Made by a program: the position numbers and the translations under genes | NCBI GenBank assembly: GCA_903873705.1 | Contig: CAIQPK010000048.1 | Location: forward strand, 62,001-126,000 | Source: an uncultured Acidobacteriota bacterium | Lineage (GTDB): Bacteria; Acidobacteriota; Terriglobia; Terriglobales; Acidobacteriaceae | Reading direction: 5' to 3' | DNA length: 64,000 nt | In this document: piece by piece, positions 27,610 through 36,257 of the stretch | How positions within the stretch are numbered: position 1 is the first letter of the stretch | Layout of the letters: every line of letters starts with the position of its first letter | Notes under the pieces: model-generated | Database searches by the model: none | The model's input: only the letters and a program-made list of their open reading frames with translations | Told to the model about the DNA's origin: nothing

Positions 27610-28002
27610 TTACTTGGTGTCCTGTGAATCTATCCCGGCAAAGGCGGCTTCAGCCCAATGAAAGGCATTGTTGGCCGCTGGTAATCCGCAGTAAATGGCG
27701 CTCTGCAATAGCGCCTCCTGAATCTCTTCACGCGTCACGCCGTTCGTCAGCGCCGCACGCACGTGCATCTTGAACTCGTCTTCGCGATTCAAGGCAACCA
27801 TCATCACCAGCGTTAACAGGCTTCGCGTTGGGCGCGGCAGGCCGGGTCGCGACCATATTTCTCCCCACGCGTAACGGGTAATGAACTCCTGAAAAGGCTG
27901 ATTGAAGCCGTTGAGCTTGGTAAGAGAACGATCGACGTGGGCAGTGCCCAGCACCTCGCGACGGATCTTCAGACCCTCTTCGTAACGCTGCGCGTCATCC
28001 AT
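27610..28002 (-). CDS. pcaC: 4-carboxymuconolactone decarboxylase
   Basis: 130-residue member of the CMD/AhpD-like family, decarboxylating gamma-carboxymuconolactone to 3-oxoadipate enol-lactone. Visible features: ITRYAWGEIWSRPGLPRPTRSLLTL, the family core, and HVRAALTNGVTREEIQEALLQSAIYCGLPAANNAFHWA split over the catalytic helices. The ATG at 28002 overlaps the pcaD stop (TGATG) and has GGGGAG 5 bases upstream; a GTG one codon earlier is possible. Translation is probably coupled to pcaD. Single-domain form, not the PcaL fusion with PcaD found in some actinobacteria. Confidence 0.94.
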   Translation of the reverse strand: MDDAQRYEEGLKIRREVLGTAHVDRSLTKLNGFNQPFQEFITRYAWGEIWSRPGLPRPTRSLLTLVMMVALNREDEFKMHVRAALTNGVTREEIQEALLQSAIYCGLPAANNAFHWAEAAFAGIDSQDTK

Positions 28003-28790
28003 CACTGCTCCCCTTCTAAAAGGAATCGTAAGACAGTTTCTGTGAATGCAGCAGAGGCTTCGATGTTGGAGATATGCGCCGCATCCAGTTCGACAAGCTG
28101 CGCACCCGGAATGTGAGCGGCCAGAAACTCGGCCTCGGATGGCGGAGTGGAAATATCGTGGGTTCCGGAGATCACCAGCGTCGGGGCCGTGATCGTGGCA
28201 ATCTCACTCCGCTGATCCATATCGCGGACGGCGGTGCAATCAGCGATATAGCCCGCAGGCACGTTGGCGGCCAGCATCTGATGAATGCGTTCCATCTCCG
28301 CCGGGTGTTGATTGCGAAACGCCTCAGTGAACCACGCCTTCAAGAGCGTCGGAATGATGGATTCCATCCCGTTCTGCTGTACGTTTTCAATACGCTGATT
28401 CCAGTTCGCAGTGATGCCGATCTTCGACGCGGTATTGGACAGGACAAGCCGGTGGAGGCGTTGCGGGGCGTGGATGCCGAGCCACTGGCCGACCATGCCT
28501 CCCATCGACAGCCCGCAGAAATAGACGCGGTCCAAACCGCAGGCGTCAAGCAGCGCCAGCACATCGTTCCCCATCATGCTGACGGTGTAGGGGGCGGGTG
28601 GAATGGACGAGCGGCCCTGTCCGCGAGCGTCGTATCGCAGCAGTGAAAAATGCTGTGAGAAGGCATTCACCTGCGGAGACCACATCGAGAGATTGGTGCC
28701 CAGAGAGTTGGACAGGACCAGCACGGGGCGTGAGTCGGCAGGATCGAATTGGTAGTAAAGCGTGACGTCGGCAAGGTCGAGGACAGGCAA
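28002..28790 (-). CDS. pcaD: 3-oxoadipate enol-lactonase
   Basis: 262-residue alpha/beta hydrolase hydrolysing 3-oxoadipate enol-lactone to 3-oxoadipate. Nucleophile S95 lies in GLSMGG, the acid is in VISGTHDISTPP, and the His in DAAHISNIEA. The oxyanion region reads LSNSLGTNLSMW, typical of PcaD. The start is a TTG with AAGGA 7 bases upstream, inside the end of pcaB, and lies 3 bases after the pcaB stop. The stop overlaps the pcaC start. This is the last ortho-pathway step before CoA activation (PcaIJ), which is not encoded in this window. Confidence 0.93.
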   Translation of the reverse strand: MPVLDLADVTLYYQFDPADSRPVLVLSNSLGTNLSMWSPQVNAFSQHFSLLRYDARGQGRSSIPPAPYTVSMMGNDVLALLDACGLDRVYFCGLSMGGMVGQWLGIHAPQRLHRLVLSNTASKIGITANWNQRIENVQQNGMESIIPTLLKAWFTEAFRNQHPAEMERIHQMLAANVPAGYIADCTAVRDMDQRSEIATITAPTLVISGTHDISTPPSEAEFLAAHIPGAQLVELDAAHISNIEASAAFTETVLRFLLEGEQ

Positions 28791-28793
28791 TGG

Positions 28794-30149
28794 TTAGTCC
28801 TTGTTGTTATCGGATTTTTGGCTGGCATAAGCCTGTAAAACGCTGTCAATCATTTGACCGGATGCGCCGAGGTAGAGCCCCGGATCGAACAGTACGTCAA
28901 GCGCCGTGGGCGTGAGGTGCGCCATCATTTCTGTGCTGGCTTGAATGACCTCGCGCAGTGGCTTGCCATCTGAACTCGCGCGGAGCGAAGCTTCTTCGAC
29001 GGCAGCATGTGCGCGGTCTTTGCCCATCGATGCCGCGAGTGCCATGCTGATGGCCTCTGCAAAGATGAGCCCGTTTGTTCGGTCGAGATTCTGCCGCATC
29101 GCTTCGGGAAATACTTGAAGACCGATCAGCATACCGACCGTCTTCTCAAGCGCGCCGAGCGTGATCGTGCAGATCTCCGGAAGCGTCTCCCACTCCGCAT
29201 GCCAGCCGCCCAGGCCGCGTTCATGCTCCTGCGGCATGGCAGAAAGTACCGTTCCAACGAGGCCAGGAACGCGTATCGCCGCCGCAAGAATCGCAGCGCA
29301 AGCCACGGGATTACGCTTGTGTGGCATCGTCGAAGACCCGCCGCGGCCGGGAGCCGAGGCTTCGGCCGCGTCAGCAATTTCGGTCTGCATCAGCAACGAA
29401 ATGTCGCGCGCGATTTTTCCCAGCGTTCCGGCGAGTAAGCCGTGAAAAGTGGCAACCTCCGCGATTCGGTCGCGATTGGCATGCCAGGGGACATCGGGTA
29501 GGGCCAGGTTGAGCTCGCCCGCCAGCGCGGTCGCAACCTCCACGCCCCGCCCGCCAAGCGACGCCAGGCTGCCCGCGGCGCCCCCAAATTGCAGCACCAG
29601 CACCCTCGGTCTCAGCTCCAGCAGACGCTCCCGATGTCGCAGGAGACTATCCAGCCAGCCGGCCGTCTTCAGGCCGAACGTGATGGGTACCGCTTGTTGA
29701 AGCCAGGTGCGGCCAGCCATCGGAGTATCGCGATGCAGACGCGTGAGCAACGCAAGGGCATCGCACGCCCTGCCCACCAGGGCCTCAACCAGTTCGAGCT
29801 CGACACGCAGCTGCAGCACCAGTGCGGTATCGATCACGTCCTGGCTGGTGGCGCCGAAGTGCACAAAACCCGCGGCCTCAGGACTCTTTTCTCGAACCAG
29901 GGCGGTGAGTTGCTTGACGAGCGGAATGGCCGTATTGCCGCTGACTGCGGCCCCATCCCGCAACGCTTCAAGGTTGAACTGCGCGGCCTTGCAGCACGCA
30001 GCGATCCTCTCGGCCGCGGTGAAGGGCACGATGCCGACTTTGAACTGTGCCCTCGCCAGCGCTGCTTCGAAGTCCAGCATCGACTGGAGAATACGGGTCT
30101 CGTCGAAGATCTCGCGCCCGGCAACGGAATGGAGAAGTGGTTCAAGCAT
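28794..30149 (-). CDS. pcaB: 3-carboxy-cis,cis-muconate cycloisomerase
   Basis: 451-residue member of the fumarase/argininosuccinate-lyase superfamily that lactonises carboxymuconate to gamma-carboxymuconolactone. The superfamily signature GGSSTMPHKRNP is present near residue 275, along with HFGATSQDVIDTALVL in the second conserved region. Start: the ATG at 30149 (MLEPLLHSVAG) is chosen because the longer frame to 30221 overlaps the end of pcaG and begins with atypical Arg-rich sequence. With this start the gap to pcaG is 20 bases. Operon position is third, between pcaG and pcaD. Confidence 0.93.
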   Translation of the reverse strand: MLEPLLHSVAGREIFDETRILQSMLDFEAALARAQFKVGIVPFTAAERIAACCKAAQFNLEALRDGAAVSGNTAIPLVKQLTALVREKSPEAAGFVHFGATSQDVIDTALVLQLRVELELVEALVGRACDALALLTRLHRDTPMAGRTWLQQAVPITFGLKTAGWLDSLLRHRERLLELRPRVLVLQFGGAAGSLASLGGRGVEVATALAGELNLALPDVPWHANRDRIAEVATFHGLLAGTLGKIARDISLLMQTEIADAAEASAPGRGGSSTMPHKRNPVACAAILAAAIRVPGLVGTVLSAMPQEHERGLGGWHAEWETLPEICTITLGALEKTVGMLIGLQVFPEAMRQNLDRTNGLIFAEAISMALAASMGKDRAHAAVEEASLRASSDGKPLREVIQASTEMMAHLTPTALDVLFDPGLYLGASGQMIDSVLQAYASQKSDNNKD

Positions 30150-30169
30150 GTTGTCAGGCAGCGGGCGTC

Positions 30170-30739
30170 CTAAAACTCGAGGAAAACAGTTTCGGCTTCG
30201 CCTTGCATCCGAATTTCCCAATGGAGGAGATTCGCGTGCTCAGACGAGGGCGTCATGATCAACGTTGCGCGACGGGATGGCTCTATCAAACCTAATATCG
30301 GGTCCGAACTGTTCAGCCGTTCGTCGGGAAAATAAGCGCGGGTTACGAGACCGCGCAACAACCCCCGCATGAGCAGGCCAACAACCAGGTGCGGCGCCTG
30401 CGTGGTGCCGTTAGGACCGGGAACCGTGCCCGGCTTGATGGTGGTGAAGCGGAAAGTGCCGTCGTCCTGGGTAGGAATGCGACCGAACCCTTTGAAGCCG
30501 GCTTCCAGTGGCTTGTCCTGCGTGTCAGCGGGGTGGGCATACTTTCCGGCTGCGTTCGCCTGCCAGATTTCGAGCACCGCATCACGGATGGGCAAGCCGT
30601 CGCCATCAAGCACCCTGCCTGCGACAGCCACGCGCTCGCCTTCAACCCCGACACCGGCAATGTCAGCATCGAACAAGCGTTCGAGCCCAATGCGAAAGAA
30701 CGGTCCAACCGTTTGCCACGTCGTTGCTTGCAGACTCAT
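30170..30739 (-). CDS. pcaG: Protocatechuate 3,4-dioxygenase, alpha subunit
   Basis: 189-residue alpha chain of the non-heme Fe(III) intradiol dioxygenase that opens protocatechuate to 3-carboxy-cis,cis-muconate. The barrel core is recognisable: TVGPFFRIGL at the N terminus, VAGRVLDGDGLPIRDAVLEIWQAN, and RGLVTRAYFPDE. As expected for alpha chains, the iron-ligand Tyr/His set of the beta chain is not conserved (the PHLVVGLLMRG region replaces PAHIHF). It lies 36 bases after pcaH. The start ATG follows directly on the TVGPFF segment found early in all PcaG proteins. Confidence 0.94.
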   Translation of the reverse strand: MSLQATTWQTVGPFFRIGLERLFDADIAGVGVEGERVAVAGRVLDGDGLPIRDAVLEIWQANAAGKYAHPADTQDKPLEAGFKGFGRIPTQDDGTFRFTTIKPGTVPGPNGTTQAPHLVVGLLMRGLLRGLVTRAYFPDERLNSSDPILGLIEPSRRATLIMTPSSEHANLLHWEIRMQGEAETVFLEF

Positions 30740-30775
30740 ACGTTTCCTCTACTGACTTCATCCGCTATGCGTGCA

Positions 30776-31495
30776 TTAGTCCTGATGGTGCGCGTCTTCC
30801 ATCGGTGTCGCATCGGCACCACGCAGAATGAAGTCGAACTTGTGTCCAATGGTCGAACCCGGGATCGTCGTCTCCCAGTCGAATTGCGAGATGAGCCGGT
30901 TGCGTGCTTTCTCATCGGTGGTGCAATTGAAAATCGGATCGAAGGGCAGCATCGGGTCGCCGGGGAAGTACATTTGTGTCACCAGCCGTGTGGCCATCGC
31001 CGGGCCGAAGAGCGAAAAGTGAATATGCGCCGGGCGCCACGCGTTATAGTGATTGCCCCAGGGATAGCATCCGGGACGGATCGTAACGAAGCGATAGCGC
31101 CCCAGCTCGTCCGTCATGGTGTAACCATCGCCCGTGAAGTTGGGGTCAAGTGGAGCATCGTGTTGATCGTAGCGATGCAGATACCGCCCTGCCGCGTTTG
31201 CCTGCCACACCTCAACAAGGGTATGCGGTACCGGGCGGCCATTCTCATCCAGCACGCGGCCACTCACCGCGATGCGCTGCCCCTGGGCTTCGCCGCCGGT
31301 GGCGGAACGCGTCAGGTTGCACTCCGCAGCGTGCTGGGCATCGCGATCGAAAAGCGGTCCAGTAACCTCGGACAGCGTTTGCGGAATGGCGACCAGAGGC
31401 TTCTGCGGCGCACGCTTGATGCTTGAGGCGTAAGGCGTATGCAGGAATTCCGGTTGCGTTCCGAGAAATGGCTTTCGGTAATTCGAGATGCTCAA
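30776..31495 (-). CDS. pcaH: Protocatechuate 3,4-dioxygenase, beta subunit
   Basis: 239-residue catalytic beta chain. The Fe(III) ligands are all visible: Tyr105 in GRYLH, Tyr144 in PGCYPW, His157 and His159 in PAHIHF. The N-terminal LGTQPEFL and SSIKRAP segments are standard for PcaH. I place the start at a TTG (31495) because AAGGGAG lies 6 bases upstream and the length then matches the family; an ATG at 31540 has no ribosome binding site and would add 15 residues. It is the first gene of a six-gene operon, pcaHGBDC-pobA. The 249-base spacer to the divergent carotenoid cluster must hold its promoter. Confidence 0.94.
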   Translation of the reverse strand: MSISNYRKPFLGTQPEFLHTPYASSIKRAPQKPLVAIPQTLSEVTGPLFDRDAQHAAECNLTRSATGGEAQGQRIAVSGRVLDENGRPVPHTLVEVWQANAAGRYLHRYDQHDAPLDPNFTGDGYTMTDELGRYRFVTIRPGCYPWGNHYNAWRPAHIHFSLFGPAMATRLVTQMYFPGDPMLPFDPIFNCTTDEKARNRLISQFDWETTIPGSTIGHKFDFILRGADATPMEDAHHQD

Positions 31496-31744
31496 AGCGG
31501 CTCCCTTCAGTCCCCACGCCCCGGCCGGGTCAATCGCCATAACGATATTACTGTAGTCATCCGTGCTGCAGCCTGCCGGCCTCAGGCGAACGACCGGCGG
31601 TTAGCTGGGACACATAGCGCCGCCCGCGACACGGTCTGTACGGCGCCGAATGCTGGCCGGTATTCGTCGTTACCGTGGCCGGTGGTCGCGCGAACGATTG
31701 TTCTTTTTGGAGAGGGCTCGGCTAAAGCCTCATAATTGAGGGGC
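31496..31744. promoter_or_regulatory. Divergent intergenic region between pca operon and carotenoid cluster
   Basis: About 249 bases separate the pcaH and desaturase starts, so both operons must be driven from here. No regulator gene is adjacent and no clear palindrome was found; a GGAGAGGG purine run at 31709-31716 is too far from the desaturase start to be its ribosome binding site. Confidence 0.45.
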
Positions 31745-33274
31745 ATGACGCAGAAAAAAATAGCCGTGATAGGTGCAGGCCCAGGAGGGTTGGCAGCAGC
31801 GATGCTGCTTGCCCACAAGGGCTTCAGCGTTGACGTGTTCGAAAAGGCGCCCACCATCGGAGGCCGAAGCGCCGAGGTCGTTCTCGACGACTACCGCTTC
31901 GATCTCGGACCGACATTCCTCATGATGAAGTTCGTGCTTGACGAACTTTTCTCCAACGTCGACCGCTCGCTTTCGGACTATCTCGATTGCCGGCCGCTCG
32001 ATCCGATGTATCGCCTGCAGTTCCCCGCGAAGTCGATGCTGGTCCACTCGGACCCCGACAAGATGCACGCAGAAATCGAGCGCTGCTTTCCCGGCGAGGG
32101 CGCGGGTCTGCGCCGGTTCCTCAAGCGGGAGGAAGTACGTTTCCGCAAACTCTATCCCTGCCTTCAGCACGCCTACGGCAGCGTGACCGATTTTCTCAGC
32201 CCCGCGCTGCTGGCTGCAGCCCCGCACATCGCCGTCGGACGCTCCTTATACGACGTGCTCAGCGGCTACTTCAAGGCTGAAGAACTCCGCCTCGCCTTCA
32301 CGTTTCAATCAAAGTATCTCGGTATGACACCCTGGGACTGCCCCGGCTTGTTCGCCATGATTCCCTACACCGAGCACGCCCACGGCATCTATCACGTGAT
32401 GGGCGGATTGAACCGCATTCCTGCCGCCTTCGCCAAGGTCGCCCAGGAAGAAGGTGCACGCATCCACACGTCGTGCGCTGTCGCCCGCGTGCTGGTGAAA
32501 AATGGCAACACCACCGGCGTGGAGCTTGAAAACGGAGAGCAGCTCGCCTTCGACGAGGTCGTGATCAACGCCGACTTCGGCCACGCAATGAGCACGCTTT
32601 TCAAACACGAGGCGCTCGGCAAGTACAAAGCCGCCTCGCTCCGCGAGCGTGACTACTCCTGCTCAACCTTTATGCTGTACCTCGGTTTGGACCGCGCCTA
32701 TCCGGATATCGAGCATCACATGATCGTCTTCGCGGAAGACTACCGAAAGTGCCTGAATGACATCGCGCAGCACAAGATCGTCTCCGAAGATCTCTCCATC
32801 TATGTGCGCAACGCAGCGCCGCTTGACCCCGGCTGCGCCCCGCAGGGCCACTCGGCGATTTACATCCTCGCGCCCGCACCCAACAACACCAGCGGCATCG
32901 ACTGGGAACAGCACAAGGCCGCTTATCGTGACAGGATTCTCGACATCCTTCAGGAACGCACGCCCTACGGCGACCTGCGACCGCACATCCAGCGCGAGTT
33001 GATCATCACGCCATCCGACTGGGAGAAAAAGATGTCAGTCTTTCTCGGCGCGACCTTCAACATGGGTCACGGCTGGAATCAAATGCTCTATCTCCGCCCC
33101 CACAATAAGTTCGAGATGTTCGGCAACACCTACCTGGTCGGCGGAGGCACGCACCCCGGCAGCGGACTTCCCACCATCTTCGAGTCGGCTCGCATTTCCT
33201 CCAACTTGATCTGCGACAAGTACGGTGTTCCGCACCCTGCATCCAGGGCATTCGACGAAATTGCATTGACCTGA
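31745..33274 (+). CDS. crtN: CrtN/CrtI-family carotenoid desaturase (C30-type likely)
   Basis: 509-residue FAD-dependent desaturase. The N-terminal GAGPGGLAAAMLL and GGRSAEVVLDDYRFDLGPTFL motifs and the C-terminal GTHPGSGLPTIFESARISSNLI are hallmarks of the phytoene/diapophytoene desaturase family. I choose the ATG at 31745; a TTG at 31736 is also possible and neither has ideal spacing to a Shine-Dalgarno. The stop overlaps the aldehyde dehydrogenase start (TGATG). Genome context (aldehyde dehydrogenase, second desaturase-like oxidase, glycosyltransferase, CrtO-like acyltransferase) points to C30 carotenoid chemistry rather than C40. The exact substrate, diapophytoene or squalene-derived, is inferred only. 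Confidence 0.8.
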   Translation: MTQKKIAVIGAGPGGLAAAMLLAHKGFSVDVFEKAPTIGGRSAEVVLDDYRFDLGPTFLMMKFVLDELFSNVDRSLSDYLDCRPLDPMYRLQFPAKSMLVHSDPDKMHAEIERCFPGEGAGLRRFLKREEVRFRKLYPCLQHAYGSVTDFLSPALLAAAPHIAVGRSLYDVLSGYFKAEELRLAFTFQSKYLGMTPWDCPGLFAMIPYTEHAHGIYHVMGGLNRIPAAFAKVAQEEGARIHTSCAVARVLVKNGNTTGVELENGEQLAFDEVVINADFGHAMSTLFKHEALGKYKAASLRERDYSCSTFMLYLGLDRAYPDIEHHMIVFAEDYRKCLNDIAQHKIVSEDLSIYVRNAAPLDPGCAPQGHSAIYILAPAPNNTSGIDWEQHKAAYRDRILDILQERTPYGDLRPHIQRELIITPSDWEKKMSVFLGATFNMGHGWNQMLYLRPHNKFEMFGNTYLVGGGTHPGSGLPTIFESARISSNLICDKYGVPHPASRAFDEIALT

Positions 33275-34713
33275 TGACCATGCTGAACCGCATCGAAGTC
33301 GCGCGTGGTGCCCAGCAAGAGTGGGCGATGCTGCCGGTACACGAACGAGTGAAGCGGCTCAAAAGTCTCCGCCGCGCCGTCGCGGCCTTAATAGACCCTT
33401 TCGTTGCCGTGATCTCAGAGGAAGTGGGTAAGCCGCCGCTGGATGCCCTCACCGGGGACGTCATGGTGACGCTGGAACACTTGCGCTATTGCGAACATCA
33501 CGCCGAAAAGCTCCTCCGCCCCCGAAAAGTGGGAAAGCCGTTCCTGCTCTATCACGACACCGAATTCGAAGAGCTGATGGAGCCGCACGGTGTCGTGCTC
33601 GTTCTCGCTCCGTGGAATTATCCTCTCCAGCTGGCGATGGTTCCCATGACCACGGCGCTTTTCGCAGGCAACGCTGTCGTGATGAAGTGTTCCGAGCGAA
33701 CGCCGATGACCGCCGCGCTGATTCGCGAAGTCTGCGAAGCGGCCAGTCTCCCTGAAGGGCTGGTACAAGTCTGTTGCGATCCGCCTGAAGTAGCGTGCGC
33801 ATGGGTTGAAGCGAAACCCGACATGATCTTCTTCACGGGATCGAGCGCTAACGGAAAGGCCATTGCACGGCGCGCTGCCGAACTCTTTATCCCGGTTACT
33901 CTTGAGCTTGGCGGTAAGGATGCGTCCGTCGTCTTCGCGTCCTCCCACCTGCAACGCACGGTAGAAGCCGTGGTTTACGGCGCGTTTTCCAACGCTGGGC
34001 AGGTGTGCGTCGGCATCAAGCGCGTCTACGTTCAGAGAGAAATTCACGATGCCTTCGTCCAGGCCCTATGCCTTCGCGCGCAACAACTTCGAACCGGGAC
34101 AAGCCTGGAGTCCGACATGGGACCCGTTCGCTTTCCGTCCGTAAGATCGTTGCTCGCGGAACAGATCGATGACGCGCTCGCGCGCGGAGCAACGCTTCAT
34201 ACTCCGTGGAACCGGACAACCGATACCGTGCCGCCGCTGATCCTCACCGACGTCCCGCGAGCAGCGCGGCTGCTCACGGAAGAAACCTTCGGGCCGGTCC
34301 TTTGCATCCAGATCTTCGAAGATGAAACCGAAGCCATTGCGCTCGCCAATGACTCCGACTTCGCACTGAGCGCAAGCGTGTTCACACAGGACCAAGCCCA
34401 GTCCCAACGCATCGCACGCGCGCTGGCAGCCGGCAGCTGCGCCATCAACGATGCGGTGCGCAACATTGGCAACCCCTACGCAGCCTTTGGGGGCAACCGC
34501 GCCAGCGGACATGGTCGCTACCATGGCGGCAGCGGGTTCCATGCCTTTTCCCGCATCAAGACCGTGATGAAGCTGAAGCATCTCAAGCCAATCGAGCGGC
34601 ACTGGTTTCCGTTCACCGCAAAAACTTTTCAGCAGCTGAAAGGCATTCTTCAGTTTCGACATTCGCCTTTGCCCTTGTGGAAGAGACTGAAGTACCTGCC
34701 TCGCAGCCGATAG
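33274..34713 (+). CDS. Aldehyde dehydrogenase, carotenoid-aldehyde type (AldH/CrtNc-like)
   Basis: 479-residue NAD(P)-dependent aldehyde dehydrogenase of the class-3 type. PWNYPLQL, FFTGSSANGK, catalytic Glu211 in LELGGKD and nucleophile Cys245 in GQVCVG are all present, and the C terminus is hydrophobic/basic as in membrane-associated class-3 enzymes. Its ATG overlaps the stop of the desaturase gene by one base. In staphyloxanthin-type pathways such an enzyme oxidises 4,4'-diaponeurosporen-4-al to the carboxylic acid; that role is inferred from the flanking genes. A general fatty-aldehyde dehydrogenase is the alternative. Confidence 0.85.
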   Translation: MTMLNRIEVARGAQQEWAMLPVHERVKRLKSLRRAVAALIDPFVAVISEEVGKPPLDALTGDVMVTLEHLRYCEHHAEKLLRPRKVGKPFLLYHDTEFEELMEPHGVVLVLAPWNYPLQLAMVPMTTALFAGNAVVMKCSERTPMTAALIREVCEAASLPEGLVQVCCDPPEVACAWVEAKPDMIFFTGSSANGKAIARRAAELFIPVTLELGGKDASVVFASSHLQRTVEAVVYGAFSNAGQVCVGIKRVYVQREIHDAFVQALCLRAQQLRTGTSLESDMGPVRFPSVRSLLAEQIDDALARGATLHTPWNRTTDTVPPLILTDVPRAARLLTEETFGPVLCIQIFEDETEAIALANDSDFALSASVFTQDQAQSQRIARALAAGSCAINDAVRNIGNPYAAFGGNRASGHGRYHGGSGFHAFSRIKTVMKLKHLKPIERHWFPFTAKTFQQLKGILQFRHSPLPLWKRLKYLPRSR

Positions 34714-34739
34714 CCCTACCCAGCATTCCGGAGGTCCAG

Positions 34740-36257
34740 TTGAACGCAGTAACCAGAACAGCGGGCAAGCGAGTGGTCGTCATCGGCGCCGGAATCGGCG
34801 GCATGACCGCAGCCATTCAGCTCGCGCGTGCAGGATTCTCCGTAGACCTCGTCGAAAAGAACGAGCGGCTGGGCGGCAAGCTGAACCTTCATCAGGAAGC
34901 CGGTTTCAGCTTCGACCTCGGCCCGTCGATCTTTACCCTGCCGCAGATGTTTCGTCCTGTATTTGAAGGCGACGGCCGCAAGCTCGAGGACTACGTCACG
35001 CTTCAACGCGTCGACCCACAGTGGCGCAATTTCTTCGAAGACGGCACCGTCATCGACCTCTGGGAAGACCCCGCGCGCATGCATCAGGAGTTGCAGCGCT
35101 TTGGCGCCGCCGCCATCGAAGACTACGACGCCTTCCTGCGCTACTCACGCCTCCAGTACGACATCGTTGAACGCGGCTACTTTGCTCGCGGGCTCGACAC
35201 GTTGTGGCAGTTCATACGCTTCTACGGCCTCCGCGGTGGTCGCGGTCTGGACTACACCAGCACCATGGCTGGCGGAATTGCCAAACGCGTGCGCAATCCT
35301 TACCTGCGCGACATCCTGGAATACTTCATCAAGTACGTCGGCTCCTCGGCCTACGACGCCCCCGGCTTCATGAACCTGATGCCGCACATCCAACTCGAAT
35401 TCGGTCTCTGGTACGTGTCGGGCGGACTCTACGAGCTGGCGCGCGCGTTCGAGCGAAGACTTGAAGAGACCGGCGTTCGCGTTCACCTCAATCAAACCGT
35501 CACGCGCATCGACAAGAACGGCGGCCACGTGACAGGCATCGCCGCCACGGGCCCAGACGGTTCGGAGACTGCCTTCACCGCCGACTTCGTCATCTCCAAT
35601 ATGGAAGTCATCCCGGCCAGCGAACGCCTGCTCAATGAGTCGCCGCGAGTCATGAAGAAGCTCAGCCGATTCGAACCGGCGTGCTCGGGAATTGTCCTTC
35701 ACCTCGGCCTCAACCGCACTTATCCCCAGCTTGCCCATCACAACTTCTTCTTTTCGCAGAATCAGAAGGCGCACTTCAACCGAGTCTTTCGCGAGAAGCG
35801 CCTACCGGACGATCCCACGATCTACCTCGTTGCCCCCACCCGCACCGACCCCTCGCAGGCGCCCGCGGGTTGCGACAACATCAAGATCCTGCCGCACATT
35901 CCTTATCTCAATGACGAACATCCCTACACGCGTGAAGACTGCGTCGCACTCAAAGAAGCCTGCCTCGACAAGCTCGAGCGAATGGGCCTAACCGACCTGC
36001 GAAAGCACATCGTGGTTGAAGACTTCTGGACGCCGTTCGACATCGAGGCGCGCTACCTTTCCAATCGCGGCTCGATCTACGGCGTCGTCTCGGACATGCG
36101 CCGCAACTTCGCCTTCAAGGCTCCGAAAAGAAGTGACCGCTACGACAACCTCTTCTTCGTCGGCGGCAGCGTGAACCCCGGCGGAGGCATGCCCATGGTG
36201 CCGTTGTCCGGCCCGCACGGTGCGCGCATGGTAATGGAACCGGCCGGAGTGGCGTGA
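34740..36257 (+). CDS. CrtP/CrtN-like carotenoid oxidase or desaturase
   Basis: 505-residue FAD-dependent enzyme of the CrtI/CrtN/CrtP superfamily, paralogous to the first desaturase of the cluster. GAGIGGMTAAIQLARAGFSV, GGKLNLHQEAGFSFDLGPS and the C-terminal NPGGGMPMVPLSGPHGARMV are visible. The start is a TTG at 34740 with a strong GGAGG 5 bases upstream; an upstream GTG at 34677 would overlap the previous gene and lacks such a site. In the staphyloxanthin pathway CrtP oxidises the terminal methyl group of diaponeurosporene, which would feed the adjacent aldehyde dehydrogenase. Which of the two paralogues desaturates and which oxidises cannot be settled from sequence alone. Confidence 0.8.
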   Translation: MNAVTRTAGKRVVVIGAGIGGMTAAIQLARAGFSVDLVEKNERLGGKLNLHQEAGFSFDLGPSIFTLPQMFRPVFEGDGRKLEDYVTLQRVDPQWRNFFEDGTVIDLWEDPARMHQELQRFGAAAIEDYDAFLRYSRLQYDIVERGYFARGLDTLWQFIRFYGLRGGRGLDYTSTMAGGIAKRVRNPYLRDILEYFIKYVGSSAYDAPGFMNLMPHIQLEFGLWYVSGGLYELARAFERRLEETGVRVHLNQTVTRIDKNGGHVTGIAATGPDGSETAFTADFVISNMEVIPASERLLNESPRVMKKLSRFEPACSGIVLHLGLNRTYPQLAHHNFFFSQNQKAHFNRVFREKRLPDDPTIYLVAPTRTDPSQAPAGCDNIKILPHIPYLNDEHPYTREDCVALKEACLDKLERMGLTDLRKHIVVEDFWTPFDIEARYLSNRGSIYGVVSDMRRNFAFKAPKRSDRYDNLFFVGGSVNPGGGMPMVPLSGPHGARMVMEPAGVA

